64,000 bases of DNA from Pusillimonas sp. T7-7 (GTDB lineage Bacteria > Pseudomonadota > Gammaproteobacteria > Burkholderiales > Burkholderiaceae_B). A program made the translations under genes and the position numbers. The first letter of the stretch is position 1, and every line of letters begins with the position of its first letter. The stretch covers positions 1,612,001-1,676,000 of the forward strand of contig NC_015458.1 of assembly GCF_000209655.1 (NCBI RefSeq). Reading direction: 5' to 3'. Positions 25,634 to 34,566 of the stretch are shown piece after piece. A model generated the notes under the pieces. That model saw only the letters and a program-made list of their open reading frames with translations, made no database searches and had not been told where the DNA came from.

Positions 25634-25665
25634 CCACGGCCCGCCTTGCAGAAAGCGGGCCGTGG
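25634..25665. other. Intercistronic hairpin between TAXI receptor and TRAP permease genes
   Basis: Perfect 11-base GC-rich arms (CCACGGCCCGC and GCGGGCCGTGG) around a 10-base loop, without a T run. Placed between the receptor stop and the permease start, it probably stabilises the receptor mRNA or partly stops transcription so the receptor is made in excess. Confidence 0.7.
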
Positions 25666-25705
25666 CCAAAGGGGGTTACCCCGGTTCCGAAAAACACATG
25701 CGGAG

Positions 25706-26641
25706 CTACATGACTTTCTGTTCTTTGTAAAAGCGCTCGGCGCCTTTATGCAATGGCACACCAATGTCTTCGGCCATCATTTTCACTGTGGTGCTTTTCA
25801 TGACTTGGGTAATGGCGTTAAGGTCGGCCTGGTTGTCGACCATGCCTTTGAGCACCTTATAGACCGTATCCTCTTCCAGGTCACAACGTGCAATGAGGTG
25901 AGTGGCGTAGGCGACAGCCTGAATGTCTTTATCCTGTTTTGGATAGCTGCCTGCCGGAATGACCATTTTGGTGTACCCGGGGTTCAAATCACGCATGGCG
26001 TTGTATTTGTCGTCTGGCACTTCAATCAGCGAGATATCTCGTGCCGAGGCCAGGTCCATGATGGATGAGGCAGGCACAGTGGTGCCCAGGGTGAACAACT
26101 GGGCGTTGTTGTCTTTGAGCAGGGAAACAGCGTCGGTATATGACACGTGGCTGACCTTGTCCATGTCTTTGTACGTCATGCCGTATACCTCGAGCATTTG
26201 TACTGTAATGAACTCGGCTGTGTTGCCCTTGGGCTGCACCGCGATCGACTTACCTTTGATGTCGGCAAACGAAGTGATGCCTGAGTCGGCGTTGGCAACG
26301 ATCTGAAAATACTGGGGATAAAGCGTGGCGACATTACAAACGTTGTCGGTCTTCTTTTCAAACGGTGCGCGGCCGGCCACACCATCAACGGTGGAAATCG
26401 AATTACCAAAGCCCATGTCGGCCTTGCCTATCTGAATCGCTTTGACGTTGGCAATACCTGCGCCAGGCAGCACTTGTATCTTGATATCATTTTTTCCAGC
26501 TATATTTGCGATAGCTCCTCCAAGCGGATACCACGACCCTCCTTGAGGCCCGGTCATCAAGCGTACTTGCTGCGCCTGAGCGAGGCTGGTGGCTGATATG
26601 GCAACAACGGCGACGGCCAAAATGGCGTGGGTAGTCTTCAT
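25706..26641 (-). CDS. TAXI-family TRAP solute-binding protein
   Basis: Periplasmic receptor of the TRAP-TAXI transporter. The 311 residues begin with a Sec signal peptide (MKTTHAILAVAVVAISATSLAQAQ, cleavage at about 23). The mature part starts VRLMTGPQGGSWYPLGGAIANI, the TAXI signature, and contains IQIGKADMGFGNSISTVDGV and IKGKSIAVQPKGNTAEFITVQML. AGGAG precedes the ATG. It is the first gene of a two-gene operon with the permease. Length is normal for the family (about 310-330). Confidence 0.94.
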   Translation of the reverse strand: MKTTHAILAVAVVAISATSLAQAQQVRLMTGPQGGSWYPLGGAIANIAGKNDIKIQVLPGAGIANVKAIQIGKADMGFGNSISTVDGVAGRAPFEKKTDNVCNVATLYPQYFQIVANADSGITSFADIKGKSIAVQPKGNTAEFITVQMLEVYGMTYKDMDKVSHVSYTDAVSLLKDNNAQLFTLGTTVPASSIMDLASARDISLIEVPDDKYNAMRDLNPGYTKMVIPAGSYPKQDKDIQAVAYATHLIARCDLEEDTVYKVLKGMVDNQADLNAITQVMKSTTVKMMAEDIGVPLHKGAERFYKEQKVM

Positions 26642-26857
26642 AGGTTTGTCTCCTTAGTAGTAATAGCAATGCCATTAATATGCGGTGGCAATATATTTCT
26701 GCGTCTGGGCTTTATTGACCCATGTATTGCGTAGCGGCCAGACTACCCAGTTAGTATGTGGTGGGACTTCATTACACGTCAACGGTGTATACCCCTAATC
26801 CCATTCCCCAATCAAGAGTACGCGCCATGCGGAGCGCGTCCGGCTGTTTGTCCGCCC

Positions 26858-28786
26858 TCAACCCACCGAGGCCTCGTAGACCCAACTGCCTATGGTCAGC
26901 ATCTCCTTGCCACCGACCATGGTGAAGTGCAGTTCGTACAGGTCGCGCCCAGCGTTAGCTGGGATCTTGACTGTCATGCCGGCGCGATCGTCGGTCAGCG
27001 GGGCTAACAACTGGTACTCAGGCGAGCCGTCGTCGTAGCTGCTGTTGCGCACCAGAATGTAGCCCGGCAGTTCGGGCAGGCTGCTCAGCGTGGCGTAGGG
27101 CGTGCCGTTCAGGGTGGACGGAACGGTCGCCGGGGATTCGTTGGTGACGGTCCAGGTTTTGCCCATCCGTGCCGGCCAGGCGGTACTCAACGGGGCCAGC
27201 GGAAGCAGTTGCTGCCCCATGGGCAGGGTGGTCTCGTTGTAGCCAGCACCGAACAGGGAGCCGCGCAGCATCAGGTAGCGGTAGCGGTAGGGTTGTCCGC
27301 TCGCGTCGGTGCCCGACACGACCTCGAAGCGGTAGCTGATGGGGGCATCGTTGCTCCACCACCATCCGTCGTTGCGGTAGCTGTAACTGGCGCCGCCGTT
27401 CATCGGCCCCCAAGCGCTGCCGTTCCAGGATGAGAGCGAGAAGCTGCCGTCCTGGTTGGCGGTGACGCGCATGGGCTGGTTATAGTTGGCATAAACGCCC
27501 ACGGCCTCAGTCAGGTCGGGTGATGCCGCCGTAGGCGGCGCAGTATGGGTGACCAGCGGCGGCAGGGTACGTATCGAGCCTTCCTCGACCAGAGCGCGCA
27601 GCAGCACGCCTTCGGCCAGCGCACCAGCGCGGTAGGTATCAGAGCGCTGCGAATCGCCCGTGTTGCCGGTCACCATCAGGGCCAGCCCCTGCTCCGGCAG
27701 TACGTAGAAGTCGCTAGAAAAAAACGCTGTACCGCCGTTCTTTTGCCAGGCCTGAACGCCGGCCGCTGCCAGGCCCGGATGTCGCACACTGTCCCAGCCA
27801 AGCCCCCACACCCATTCCGGCGAAGGATTGATGATCAAGCTCTTGGTCTGGTCGGCACCCATCTGCGCGATGCCGTCGGCCGACACGATGTGTCGTGACT
27901 GGTAGGCGCCCCGCTCGAGGAACAGACGCGCCAGTTTCATCATGTCGCCCGGGGTGGCGGTCAAGCCTCCGGTGGCCAACGGACTGACGAACTCCTGAGG
28001 GTATTGCCGGCCGCCAGAATAAGGCAGCGCAAACGAGCCGCCTGCTGGCTTCTTCGTCAGAAAGCCAGAATCGGCCATGCCCAGAGGATCCAGTACGTTG
28101 GCCTGGATGAAGGAGGCGTAGTCCTGCTTGGCCAGGGCCGCCACCACCCGTTCGATCATCGTGAAGCCGTCATTGCAATAGACAGCCAACATCCCGGGCA
28201 AGTGCTTCAGGTGCTCGTCGGCCAATGCAGCTTCGGCGTTGACCGCGTAGCCCGGTATAGGTTCGAAGGTGAAGGCGTTGCGCATGCTGGTACCAGGCAG
28301 GCCCGAGGAATGCGAAAGCAGATGCCTGGTCGTGATCCGCGCATACTCGGGCGACAGCATGGTGAAGTCGGGCAGGTAGCGCACTACCGGCACATCCAGG
28401 TCCAGCAGTCCGCGGTCCCGCAAAATCATGGCAGCCAATGCCGCCAGCACCTTACTGACCGAGCCGATGTTGAAGCGTGTCTGGATGGTGGCAGCGACGT
28501 TGTCCTGTACGGAGGCGCGTCCGAAAGCCTGCTGCCAGACCATGGCGCCGTTCTTGAGCAGGGCAATCGAGACGGTAGCCACGTTGTCGGGATCACCGGC
28601 CAGGGCGCGCGCGATTTCGTTGCGGCCCCACTCTATTGTCTGCGAGTAGGCGGTGTGCGGCAGACTGCCATCTGTGCCGCAGCCAGGCAGGACCGCCGCC
28701 AGCATGCCGGCAGTGCCGTAACCCAGGAATTGCCGTCGGCTTGAGGAGACAGGATAGGTAGGGATGAGGGCAGGCGGTGCTTGCAT
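26858..28786 (-). CDS. Tat-exported serine hydrolase, class C beta-lactamase/esterase family
   Basis: Serine hydrolase of the beta-lactamase/DD-peptidase fold; family members act as esterases, D-aminopeptidases or penicillin-recognising proteins. The ATG at 28786 has GGAGAAG nine bases upstream and gives 642 residues. A twin-arginine signal SSRRQFLGYGTAGMLAAVLPGC (from residue 14) ends in a Cys that could be lipidated, although Pro in the lipobox is unusual. Active-site S109-x-x-K112 (SVSK) and Y203-x-N205 (YCN) are present; TGNTG may be the third motif. A second half of about 200 residues is beta-rich (SWNGSAWGPMNGGASYSYRNDGWWW). The codon third positions look more GC-rich than in neighbours, and the gene abuts the decayed island, so acquisition by transfer is likely. 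Confidence 0.85.
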   Translation of the reverse strand: MQAPPALIPTYPVSSSRRQFLGYGTAGMLAAVLPGCGTDGSLPHTAYSQTIEWGRNEIARALAGDPDNVATVSIALLKNGAMVWQQAFGRASVQDNVAATIQTRFNIGSVSKVLAALAAMILRDRGLLDLDVPVVRYLPDFTMLSPEYARITTRHLLSHSSGLPGTSMRNAFTFEPIPGYAVNAEAALADEHLKHLPGMLAVYCNDGFTMIERVVAALAKQDYASFIQANVLDPLGMADSGFLTKKPAGGSFALPYSGGRQYPQEFVSPLATGGLTATPGDMMKLARLFLERGAYQSRHIVSADGIAQMGADQTKSLIINPSPEWVWGLGWDSVRHPGLAAAGVQAWQKNGGTAFFSSDFYVLPEQGLALMVTGNTGDSQRSDTYRAGALAEGVLLRALVEEGSIRTLPPLVTHTAPPTAASPDLTEAVGVYANYNQPMRVTANQDGSFSLSSWNGSAWGPMNGGASYSYRNDGWWWSNDAPISYRFEVVSGTDASGQPYRYRYLMLRGSLFGAGYNETTLPMGQQLLPLAPLSTAWPARMGKTWTVTNESPATVPSTLNGTPYATLSSLPELPGYILVRNSSYDDGSPEYQLLAPLTDDRAGMTVKIPANAGRDLYELHFTMVGGKEMLTIGSWVYEASVG

Positions 28787-28889
28787 CGACGCTTCTCCGG
28801 TTGCGGGGCGTGGCCGGTTAGCATCTCCCCAATGTAGACATAATAGCAGCGTATATGTCACTGCAACACGTTTCGCGCTGCACGATCGA

Positions 28890-29048
28890 ACAGGGCGGCT
28901 GGCCGTGCAGATCTTTCAAGAGGCTTACCAGCACCGGGCTCATTGGGACTGTTGCAGGCACTTTTTTGTTCTTGGGGCTTGTGCCCTCTACCCTAATCAC
29001 ACGCTGTTTGAAGTCAACGTTTTTCCATGTGATGGCAAAGAGCCGCCG
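28890..29048 (-). pseudogene. Tyrosine recombinase (integrase) middle fragment
   Basis: Translation on the minus strand gives RRLFAITWKNVDFKQRVIRV and then PKNKKVPATVPMSPVLVSLL. This is the stretch of phage-type tyrosine integrases that follows the first catalytic Arg (usually GMRRGELFALTW.NVDF) and precedes the VP.s..L helix. The catalytic H-x-x-R, H/W and Tyr parts are missing, and the sequence before RR is unrelated. It is a broken relic in orientation opposite to the other integrase piece at 31.7-32.0 kb. Confidence 0.6.
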
Positions 29049-29187
29049 GACTGGATAAATAAAGCGGGGCGACCTCGGAGGGACCCTATAGGGACAATGA
29101 GGCAGGCAGGATAAAGACCTGCTGCACGTATGGGCGAGACCATACGAACAACGCTCCTGACCAGCAGAACTGGGTAACGACGGGAGC

Positions 29188-29229
29188 GCATCTAAAACTC
29201 CATTTTTCCAAGTGCTGGGTTTTAGATGC
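29188..29229. terminator. Candidate terminator or inverted repeat, 11-bp arms
   Basis: GCATCTAAAAC and GTTTTAGATGC are perfect inverted arms with a 20-base spacer, 20 bases beyond the stop of the gene at 29249. There is no T run, and the AT-rich arms are weak for termination; it could instead be a protein-binding site of the element. Confidence 0.4.
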
Positions 29230-29248
29230 GAACAGAAACCGCGAGGGG

Positions 29249-29671
29249 CTACATCAAAAAGAACTGCATCTCACCTTGCAGACCTTGTTGATCAAGCTCT
29301 GCAAGGCGTTCATCTGTCATGGCAGATGGATAAGCAACCAATCGCCAACATATACGTTCGTGGCTATCAGTGCGGCCTACCGCATACCGATAAATTTTGG
29401 CATCCAGTACCCACTCATTCTTATTGAGCAGATCAAGAACCTTGATGCAGCTCCATTGGCGCAAAGCCTTCACATTGTCATAAGGCAAGTTACGAATTTT
29501 AGCTTCGCCCACTTTGACGCTATTCAGGATGGGCGTGCCTTGTAGGCCAATTCTCACCTTATCCAAAAGGGCAACACCAAGCATCTGTGAAGGCCTCTCT
29601 GCCTTCAAGTTGATGAACACCTCGCTTTCTCGACGCGATACGCAACGAAAAGGCAGCACTTTCCCCTTCAT
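29249..29671 (-). CDS. Hypothetical protein of the island, 140 residues
   Basis: Not recognised. The ATG at 29671 has GGAGG eight bases upstream; the frame is open to 29767 without a better start. The product is soluble with several Trp, basic N-terminus (MKGKVLPFRCVSRRESEVFINLK) and a C-terminal acidic part (MTDERLAELDQQGLQGE). No domain seen. It is divergent from the next gene and lies within the phage remnant. Confidence 0.55.
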   Translation of the reverse strand: MKGKVLPFRCVSRRESEVFINLKAERPSQMLGVALLDKVRIGLQGTPILNSVKVGEAKIRNLPYDNVKALRQWSCIKVLDLLNKNEWVLDAKIYRYAVGRTDSHERICWRLVAYPSAMTDERLAELDQQGLQGEMQFFLM

Positions 29672-29801
29672 GGCCCCTCCTTCTATTTCGAATGGCTGTT
29701 TGGCTCTGATTCTATAACCCAAAAGCGCACAACGCGCCACCTCGAAATTATCTGAAAGCCGATTCAAACGAGTCGGCTTCCTGATGAAAAAGGAGATAGA
29801 T

Positions 29802-30131
29802 ATGGTGCCTCAAAACGATATTGAACGTCTGAAAGACTTAATGGATCGCGGCCTAATGACAGCAGCGCAGGCCAACGTCGAATTAGTGCGAATCAAGCGA
29901 TTCCGGCTAGTGATTGGTATTCTTCCGCATGACGCTCGCAAGGCCCTGAACGAGGCAGTAAAGAGGGGCGAATTGAAGCGCATGAAGAAAGACCGCTACA
30001 AGCCCGAGTGTTACTACCACCCTACGTTTGCATATCTAGCAAACACTGCTCGTCAGATGCACGCACAGAGAACCATAGAAAGCGTAGCAAAGGTGGCCGA
30101 CTTCAACCCGGCTTTATCTCCGCTGCCCTAG
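29802..30131 (+). CDS. Hypothetical phage-type protein, 109 residues
   Basis: ATG at 29802 has GGAG seven bases upstream, which lies inside the longer frame starting at 29784, so the inner start is preferred. The product is basic and mostly helical: a charged N-terminal helix (NDIERLKDLMDRGLMTAAQANVEL), a middle rich in Arg/Lys (VKRGELKRMKKDRYKPE) and an aromatic CYYHPTF segment. It could bind nucleic acid, by inference from charge. Its stop overlaps the end of the convergent gene at 30114. Confidence 0.5.
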   Translation: MVPQNDIERLKDLMDRGLMTAAQANVELVRIKRFRLVIGILPHDARKALNEAVKRGELKRMKKDRYKPECYYHPTFAYLANTARQMHAQRTIESVAKVADFNPALSPLP

Positions 30132-30281
30132 TGCCGTATCTTCATCACCCGGCTTGCTGGCGTTTTCCAACGGATTTCTCCCCTTGGAGTCCGGGCAGAT
30201 GAAATAGAAGCCATCGTTATCAAACTCAAGCTGGATAGCCTTGAATTTCACGTCGCGCTGGCAATAGATGCATTTCCACAT
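30114..30281 (-). CDS. Small zinc-ribbon-like phage protein, 55 residues
   Basis: Starts at the ATG with GGGAG nine bases upstream. The product begins MWKCIYCQRDVKFKAIQLEF, with a CxxC pair at residues 4-7 and a further Cys in FYFICPDSKGRNP. This resembles short zinc-ribbon proteins found in prophages, although only three cysteines are seen. Overlaps the convergent neighbour by 18 bases. Confidence 0.5.
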   Translation of the reverse strand: MWKCIYCQRDVKFKAIQLEFDNDGFYFICPDSKGRNPLENASKPGDEDTALGQRR

Positions 30282-30364
30282 GGCGCTCTCCCAATTGCGG
30301 AGATTCAGCATAGCGCCGTTTATTTGGAGAAACAAGATGAAGCACAAACAGGAGCTAAAGCCGA

Positions 30365-30679
30365 CCGCTAGAGGATCAATCAATCGAACTCTACAACTCC
30401 GTTTTCTTCACCGACCACAAGAAAAACACAGAGCGGCGCACGAACGACTGGATTACCGGCGAATGCGACATATTTGACGGGCGCGTGATCAAGGACATTA
30501 AGTCGGCATGGTCGCTAGCGACTTTTCCGAAAACCCCCGCGTCCGCGCATGACTCTGGCTACGAATGGCAGGGCCGCGCCTATATGTGTCTTTGGGATGC
30601 GGAGGAGTTCGAGCTTGCTTTCTGTCTTGTTAACACGCCTGACGAATTGATCGGCTATCGGAGCGCGCCACGGCATTAG
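30365..30679 (+). pseudogene. Phage PD-(D/E)xK exonuclease fragment
   Basis: An open stretch without a proper start (TAA lies just upstream) encodes LEDQSIELYNSVFF, then DWITGECDIFDGRVIKDIKS, then SLATFPKTP and YEWQGRAYMCLWDAEEFEL, ending NTPDELIGYRSAPRH. The pattern GxxD...(I)xDxK followed by YxxQ is that of Cas4/RecB/YqaJ-type phage nucleases; active-site Asp, Asp-x-Lys and the downstream Gln are intact. Both ends are missing: no N-terminal region, and the sequence changes character after LIGY, at the junction with the neighbouring gene. Nonfunctional unless fused to another product. Confidence 0.65.
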
Positions 30680-30872
30680 ATGTAAGGGCCACAACCACGG
30701 CTCCAACTGTCCCAATTGCTGTCATTAACTCCCACAATTTGACGGGCGCAGTTGTATCGACGCTTATATCAGATAACAAAGCTAACAGCGCGACTCCCGC
30801 TACCAAAGCTGTACCAACGATCAGGCCTTCTTTAAATCCTAGGCTTTTAATAAAGTCCTTCCACCCCATCAT
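30630..30872 (-). CDS. Small two-helix phage membrane protein, probably C-terminally truncated
   Basis: Two ATGs follow GGAGGGG directly; the first gives 80 residues. Helices at about 16-36 (GLIVGTALVAGVALLALLS) and 49-67 (LMTAIGTVGAVVVALTS) are separated by a short polar loop. Such small hairpins occur among prophage genes of unknown role, sometimes near lysis genes, but no endolysin is nearby. The last 15 residues (NAVARSDSRSIRQAC) read through the junction with the exonuclease fragment, so the native end has probably been lost. Confidence 0.5.
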   Translation of the reverse strand: MMGWKDFIKSLGFKEGLIVGTALVAGVALLALLSDISVDTTAPVKLWELMTAIGTVGAVVVALTSNAVARSDSRSIRQAC

Positions 30873-30934
30873 CCCCTCCGTAATTAGCAGGGGCTGGCCC
30901 CCTCTTATCTGAGGATCATACCTTCACCACTGCC

Positions 30935-31132
30935 CTAAGGCCGCTTAGTCAACGACTGCCGCCAGTCACCGGCATAGCCGAACGTGGGCGCATCAAAGCT
31001 CTCCTGAACCCAGTCCAGCGAAAAATCGTCTGATCTTGGGTCGCAGAGCCAATAAGCATATCCCTCGCCGTCAACAGCCCACCAGCTGGCATTCTCTGGC
31101 GCCCCAGACCAATCCACCTTGTCATAGCTCAT
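30935..31132 (-). CDS. Phage-type hypothetical protein, 65 residues
   Basis: ATG at 31132 with AAGGAG six bases upstream is preferred to the ATG at 31138, which directly abuts that site. The product begins MSYDKVDWSGAPENASWWAV and has GEGYAYWLCDP, a Trp-rich acidic pattern that I recall from small prophage proteins of Betaproteobacteria. Function is unknown. Confidence 0.6.
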   Translation of the reverse strand: MSYDKVDWSGAPENASWWAVDGEGYAYWLCDPRSDDFSLDWVQESFDAPTFGYAGDWRQSLTKRP

Positions 31133-31212
31133 ACGCATCTCCTTGTTGCTGTGGCGAATATCTTACACCCACCACCCTGGGGCCTGCCGCCCAATAAGCG
31201 GCAGGATGAATT

Positions 31213-31368
31213 ATGCGCGCCGTCCATATCCATCAAGCCCGTGTTTATCTGGCGCAAGCGCGACACTTTCGCCACCACCCTACGTTTCACGCGCAGCTGA
31301 TGATGTGGGCGGCCAAACGTAGACGACAGGCCTCCGACGCGGCAACTCAAGGGAGATTATTCGCATGA
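31213..31368 (+). CDS. Small phage-type protein, 51 residues
   Basis: A very short frame reading MRAVHIHQARVYLAQARHFR and LMMWAAKRRRQASD, rich in Arg, His and Ala, with GGCAGGA before the ATG. The composition resembles short basic proteins found in early regions of temperate phages. Its stop overlaps the next start as ATGA, part of a coupled series of three genes ending in the methyltransferase fragment. The coupling is the main support for it being real. Confidence 0.55.
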   Translation: MRAVHIHQARVYLAQARHFRHHPTFHAQLMMWAAKRRRQASDAATQGRLFA

Positions 31369-31436
31369 CCATTCCCTTCGCCCTAATTCTCACCGGAGCC
31401 GCCATCATCGCGGCTCTCTTTTTGGAGTCGGCATGA
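31365..31436 (+). CDS. 23-residue single-helix peptide
   Basis: A tiny frame encoding MTIPFALILTGAAIIAALFL then ESA, essentially one membrane helix. Its ATG overlaps the preceding stop (ATGA) and its TGA overlaps the ATG of the methyltransferase fragment. GGGAG lies 12 bases upstream. The double stop-start overlap argues for a translated phage peptide. Confidence 0.5.
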   Translation: MTIPFALILTGAAIIAALFLESA

Positions 31437-31771
31437 AGGCCATAGACCTATTCGCCGGCCTTGGCGGCAACTCTGAAGGCGCAAAGCAAGCTGGCGTGCC
31501 GGTTGTCTGGGCAGCCAATCACTGGGAAAGCGCGGTACAAATACATGCCGCCAACCATCCAGGCACTGGTCATGCATGCCAAGACCTGCACCAGGCCGAC
31601 TGGACGCAAGTGCCGGCCCATGCTCCCCTGCCTGCCAGGGACACACGCACGCCAGAGGGAAGGAGCGCCCCCATCACGACGCCAGGCTTGCCACCGCTAA
31701 GCGTCTGGTATTTACGCGTGACGGCGGAGACGGAAAAACCCAAATCCAGCAGATCGACCGCCGGGTACTGA
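31433..31771 (+). pseudogene. C5-cytosine DNA methyltransferase, N-terminal fragment
   Basis: Begins [20 protein letters not shown], the SAM-binding motif I of C5 methyltransferases, and continues [20 protein letters not shown] (motif II region) and CQDLHQADW. Around residue 62 (near 31.63 kb) the similarity stops before the catalytic Pro-Cys motif IV, and the frame runs on as unrelated sequence to 31771. Target recognition and all later motifs are absent, so it is inactive. The junction joins it to the integrase fragment in another frame. Confidence 0.75.
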
Positions 31772-32010
31772 ACAGAGCGTGCGAGCAGGTGAAAATCGAA
31801 GACTTTCGATTCCACGATTTTCGACATACCTGGGCAAGCTGGCACGTCCAGCAAGGAACGCCGCTCATGGTGCTCAAGGAATTGGGAGGATGGGAGGCCA
31901 TCGAGATGGTGCAAAAGTATGCCCACCTTGCCCCGAGCCACATCGCCAGTCATGCAAAAACGGTCACGTTTTGGTCACAGCAGGAGCCAGAAAAGATTAA
32001 AGCCGCGTGA
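31681..32010 (+). pseudogene. Tyrosine integrase, C-terminal fragment
   Basis: The frame reads [20 protein letters not shown] and then [36 protein letters not shown]. The second half of a phage tyrosine recombinase is visible with catalytic H-x-x-R, the G-G-W position and the nucleophile Tyr in QKYAHL. The first catalytic Arg and the N-terminal DNA-binding domains are missing, and there is no start codon with a ribosome site. It points toward, and ends 38 bases from, the 3' end of tRNA-Lys, the normal place for an integrase beside its attachment site. Confidence 0.82.
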
Positions 32011-32047
32011 GAGGCGGCTTTAACATACTGATTTACTTAGGAAATTC

Positions 32048-32123
32048 TGGTGGGCTGTGACAGGCTCGAACTGTCGACCTACGGATTAAGAGTCCGCTGC
32101 TCTACCAACTGAGCTAACAGCCC
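32048..32123 (-). tRNA. tRNA-Lys (CTT)
   Basis: Minus strand GGGCTGTTAGCTCAG... folds with a 7-base acceptor stem (GGGCTGT/ACAGCCC), D arm, anticodon loop CTCTTAA (anticodon CTT) and T arm with GTTCGAG; encoded CCA ends at 32048. Its 3' end faces the island, so it is the likely integration target. Confidence 0.95.
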
Positions 32124-32195
32124 ATCGCTGCAAAGACCAAGATTCTAACTCGAAAACCTTTTACCCTACAAGAAAAAAATCAAAAATCACCAGTG

Positions 32196-33578
<1,383 letters not shown>

Positions 33579-33857
33579 TCACAGATAGAAAAATCACCCG
33601 GAATTCTACCACCCGGGCGGGATTTGGCCCGGCTGCCAGAAGCCGGGTAAGAAAGGATCACGACAGCAGCCCGCTCCCTCATCTACATGCACCTATCCGA
33701 TCCCACGTTAAAAGTCACACCTTTATCGACGAAATAAGCATATAAACGACACATTGCTCGTTTAGGTGAACAAGAAGCGTCCTTGTCCACCCCTGGCGAC
33801 GAATATAAGACGCTATCCTGCTATACTTTTTTTTGCCCGCAACTTCCTGACCTTGCC

Positions 33858-34472
33858 ATGAAACTTATTGGTTCGCTCACTAGCCCTTATGTTCGCAAAG
33901 TACGCGTCGTAATGGCTGAAAAGAAACTCGAATACGATTTCGTAGTAGAAGATGTCTGGGCGCAAGACACAAGCATACAAACCCATAATCCACTGGGTAA
34001 AGTGCCCTGTCTTCTTATGGATGACAACGGCAGCCTGTTCGATTCGCGCGTTATTGTCGAATACCTTGATACGCTGTCACCCGTTGGCCGACTGATTCCG
34101 CAACAAGGGCGCGACCGCGCCGCTACCAAATGCTGGGAAGCCATCGCCGATGGCGTACTCGACGCAGCCGTAGCCATCAACATCGAAGTCAACCGGCGCG
34201 CGGCCGAACTGCGCAGCCAAGACTGGATCGACCGCCAGCACAAGAAGATCGCCGCCGCGCTCGACTCCATGAACAAAAGCCTGGACGACCAGCCGTTTTG
34301 CATGGGCGTCAATTTCAGCTTGGCCGATGTCGCCGTGGGCTGTGCCCTAGGGTATCTGGATCTACGTTTCCCAGAACTTAACTGGCGGGCTCAATACGGC
34401 AATTTGCAACGGCTCGACGAAAAGCTTCAGGCCCGGCCTTCGTTCGTCAGCACCCTGCCACCCGTCAAGTAG
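33858..34472 (+). CDS. Glutathione S-transferase family protein (YibF-like)
   Basis: Thioredoxin-like N-terminal domain followed by an all-helical C-terminal domain. The ATG at 33858 gives 204 residues and starts directly with beta-1: MKLIGSLTSPYVRKVRVVMAEKKL. A Ser at the position after SLT and the cis-Pro loop (GKVPCLL) with DSRVIVEYLD are in place for glutathione binding. FSLADVAVGCALGYLDLRFP is the C-terminal N-capping/hydrophobic region. The closest recalled match is E. coli YibF, whose function is unknown. Weak ribosome site; stands alone, with a possible hairpin downstream. Confidence 0.9.
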   Translation: MKLIGSLTSPYVRKVRVVMAEKKLEYDFVVEDVWAQDTSIQTHNPLGKVPCLLMDDNGSLFDSRVIVEYLDTLSPVGRLIPQQGRDRAATKCWEAIADGVLDAAVAINIEVNRRAAELRSQDWIDRQHKKIAAALDSMNKSLDDQPFCMGVNFSLADVAVGCALGYLDLRFPELNWRAQYGNLQRLDEKLQARPSFVSTLPPVK

Positions 34473-34503
34473 TTTGCAGTCATAACGCACTCTTTGCCTT
34501 GCT

Positions 34504-34528
34504 CCATCGGGAATGAGTTTCCCGATGG
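34504..34528. terminator. Candidate stem-loop after the GST gene
   Basis: CCATCGGGAA and TTCCCGATGG (10-base perfect arms, 5-base loop) lie 32 bases after the GST stop. No T run follows, so Rho-independent termination would be inefficient. Confidence 0.45.
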
Positions 34529-34566
34529 ACGGGAAACGAGATTGCGCACGTTAACCTCATATTGTC

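Larger units (their letters stand above)
28890..32047. mobile_element. Decayed prophage or integrative island next to tRNA-Lys
   Basis: Bounded on the right by tRNA-Lys and on the left by an integrase fragment. It holds two integrase pieces, a phage-type exonuclease fragment, the front of a cytosine methyltransferase, and several short phage-type genes with good ribosome sites. Abrupt junctions near 30.68 kb and 31.63 kb show internal deletions. No structural, lysis or replication genes remain, so it cannot be a functional phage. A duplicated tRNA 3' end at the left side was looked for by eye and not found. Confidence 0.75.

Noticed and set aside
27018..27413. Minus-strand Arg-rich frame inside the serine hydrolase gene
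   Set aside because: Composition is that of an out-of-frame reading of a GC-rich gene.
32041..32060. Search for an attachment-site duplicate of the tRNA-Lys 3' end at the left border of the island
   Set aside because: No copy of the tRNA 3' sequence was found by eye between 26.6 and 31.5 kb; it may have been lost with the deletions.
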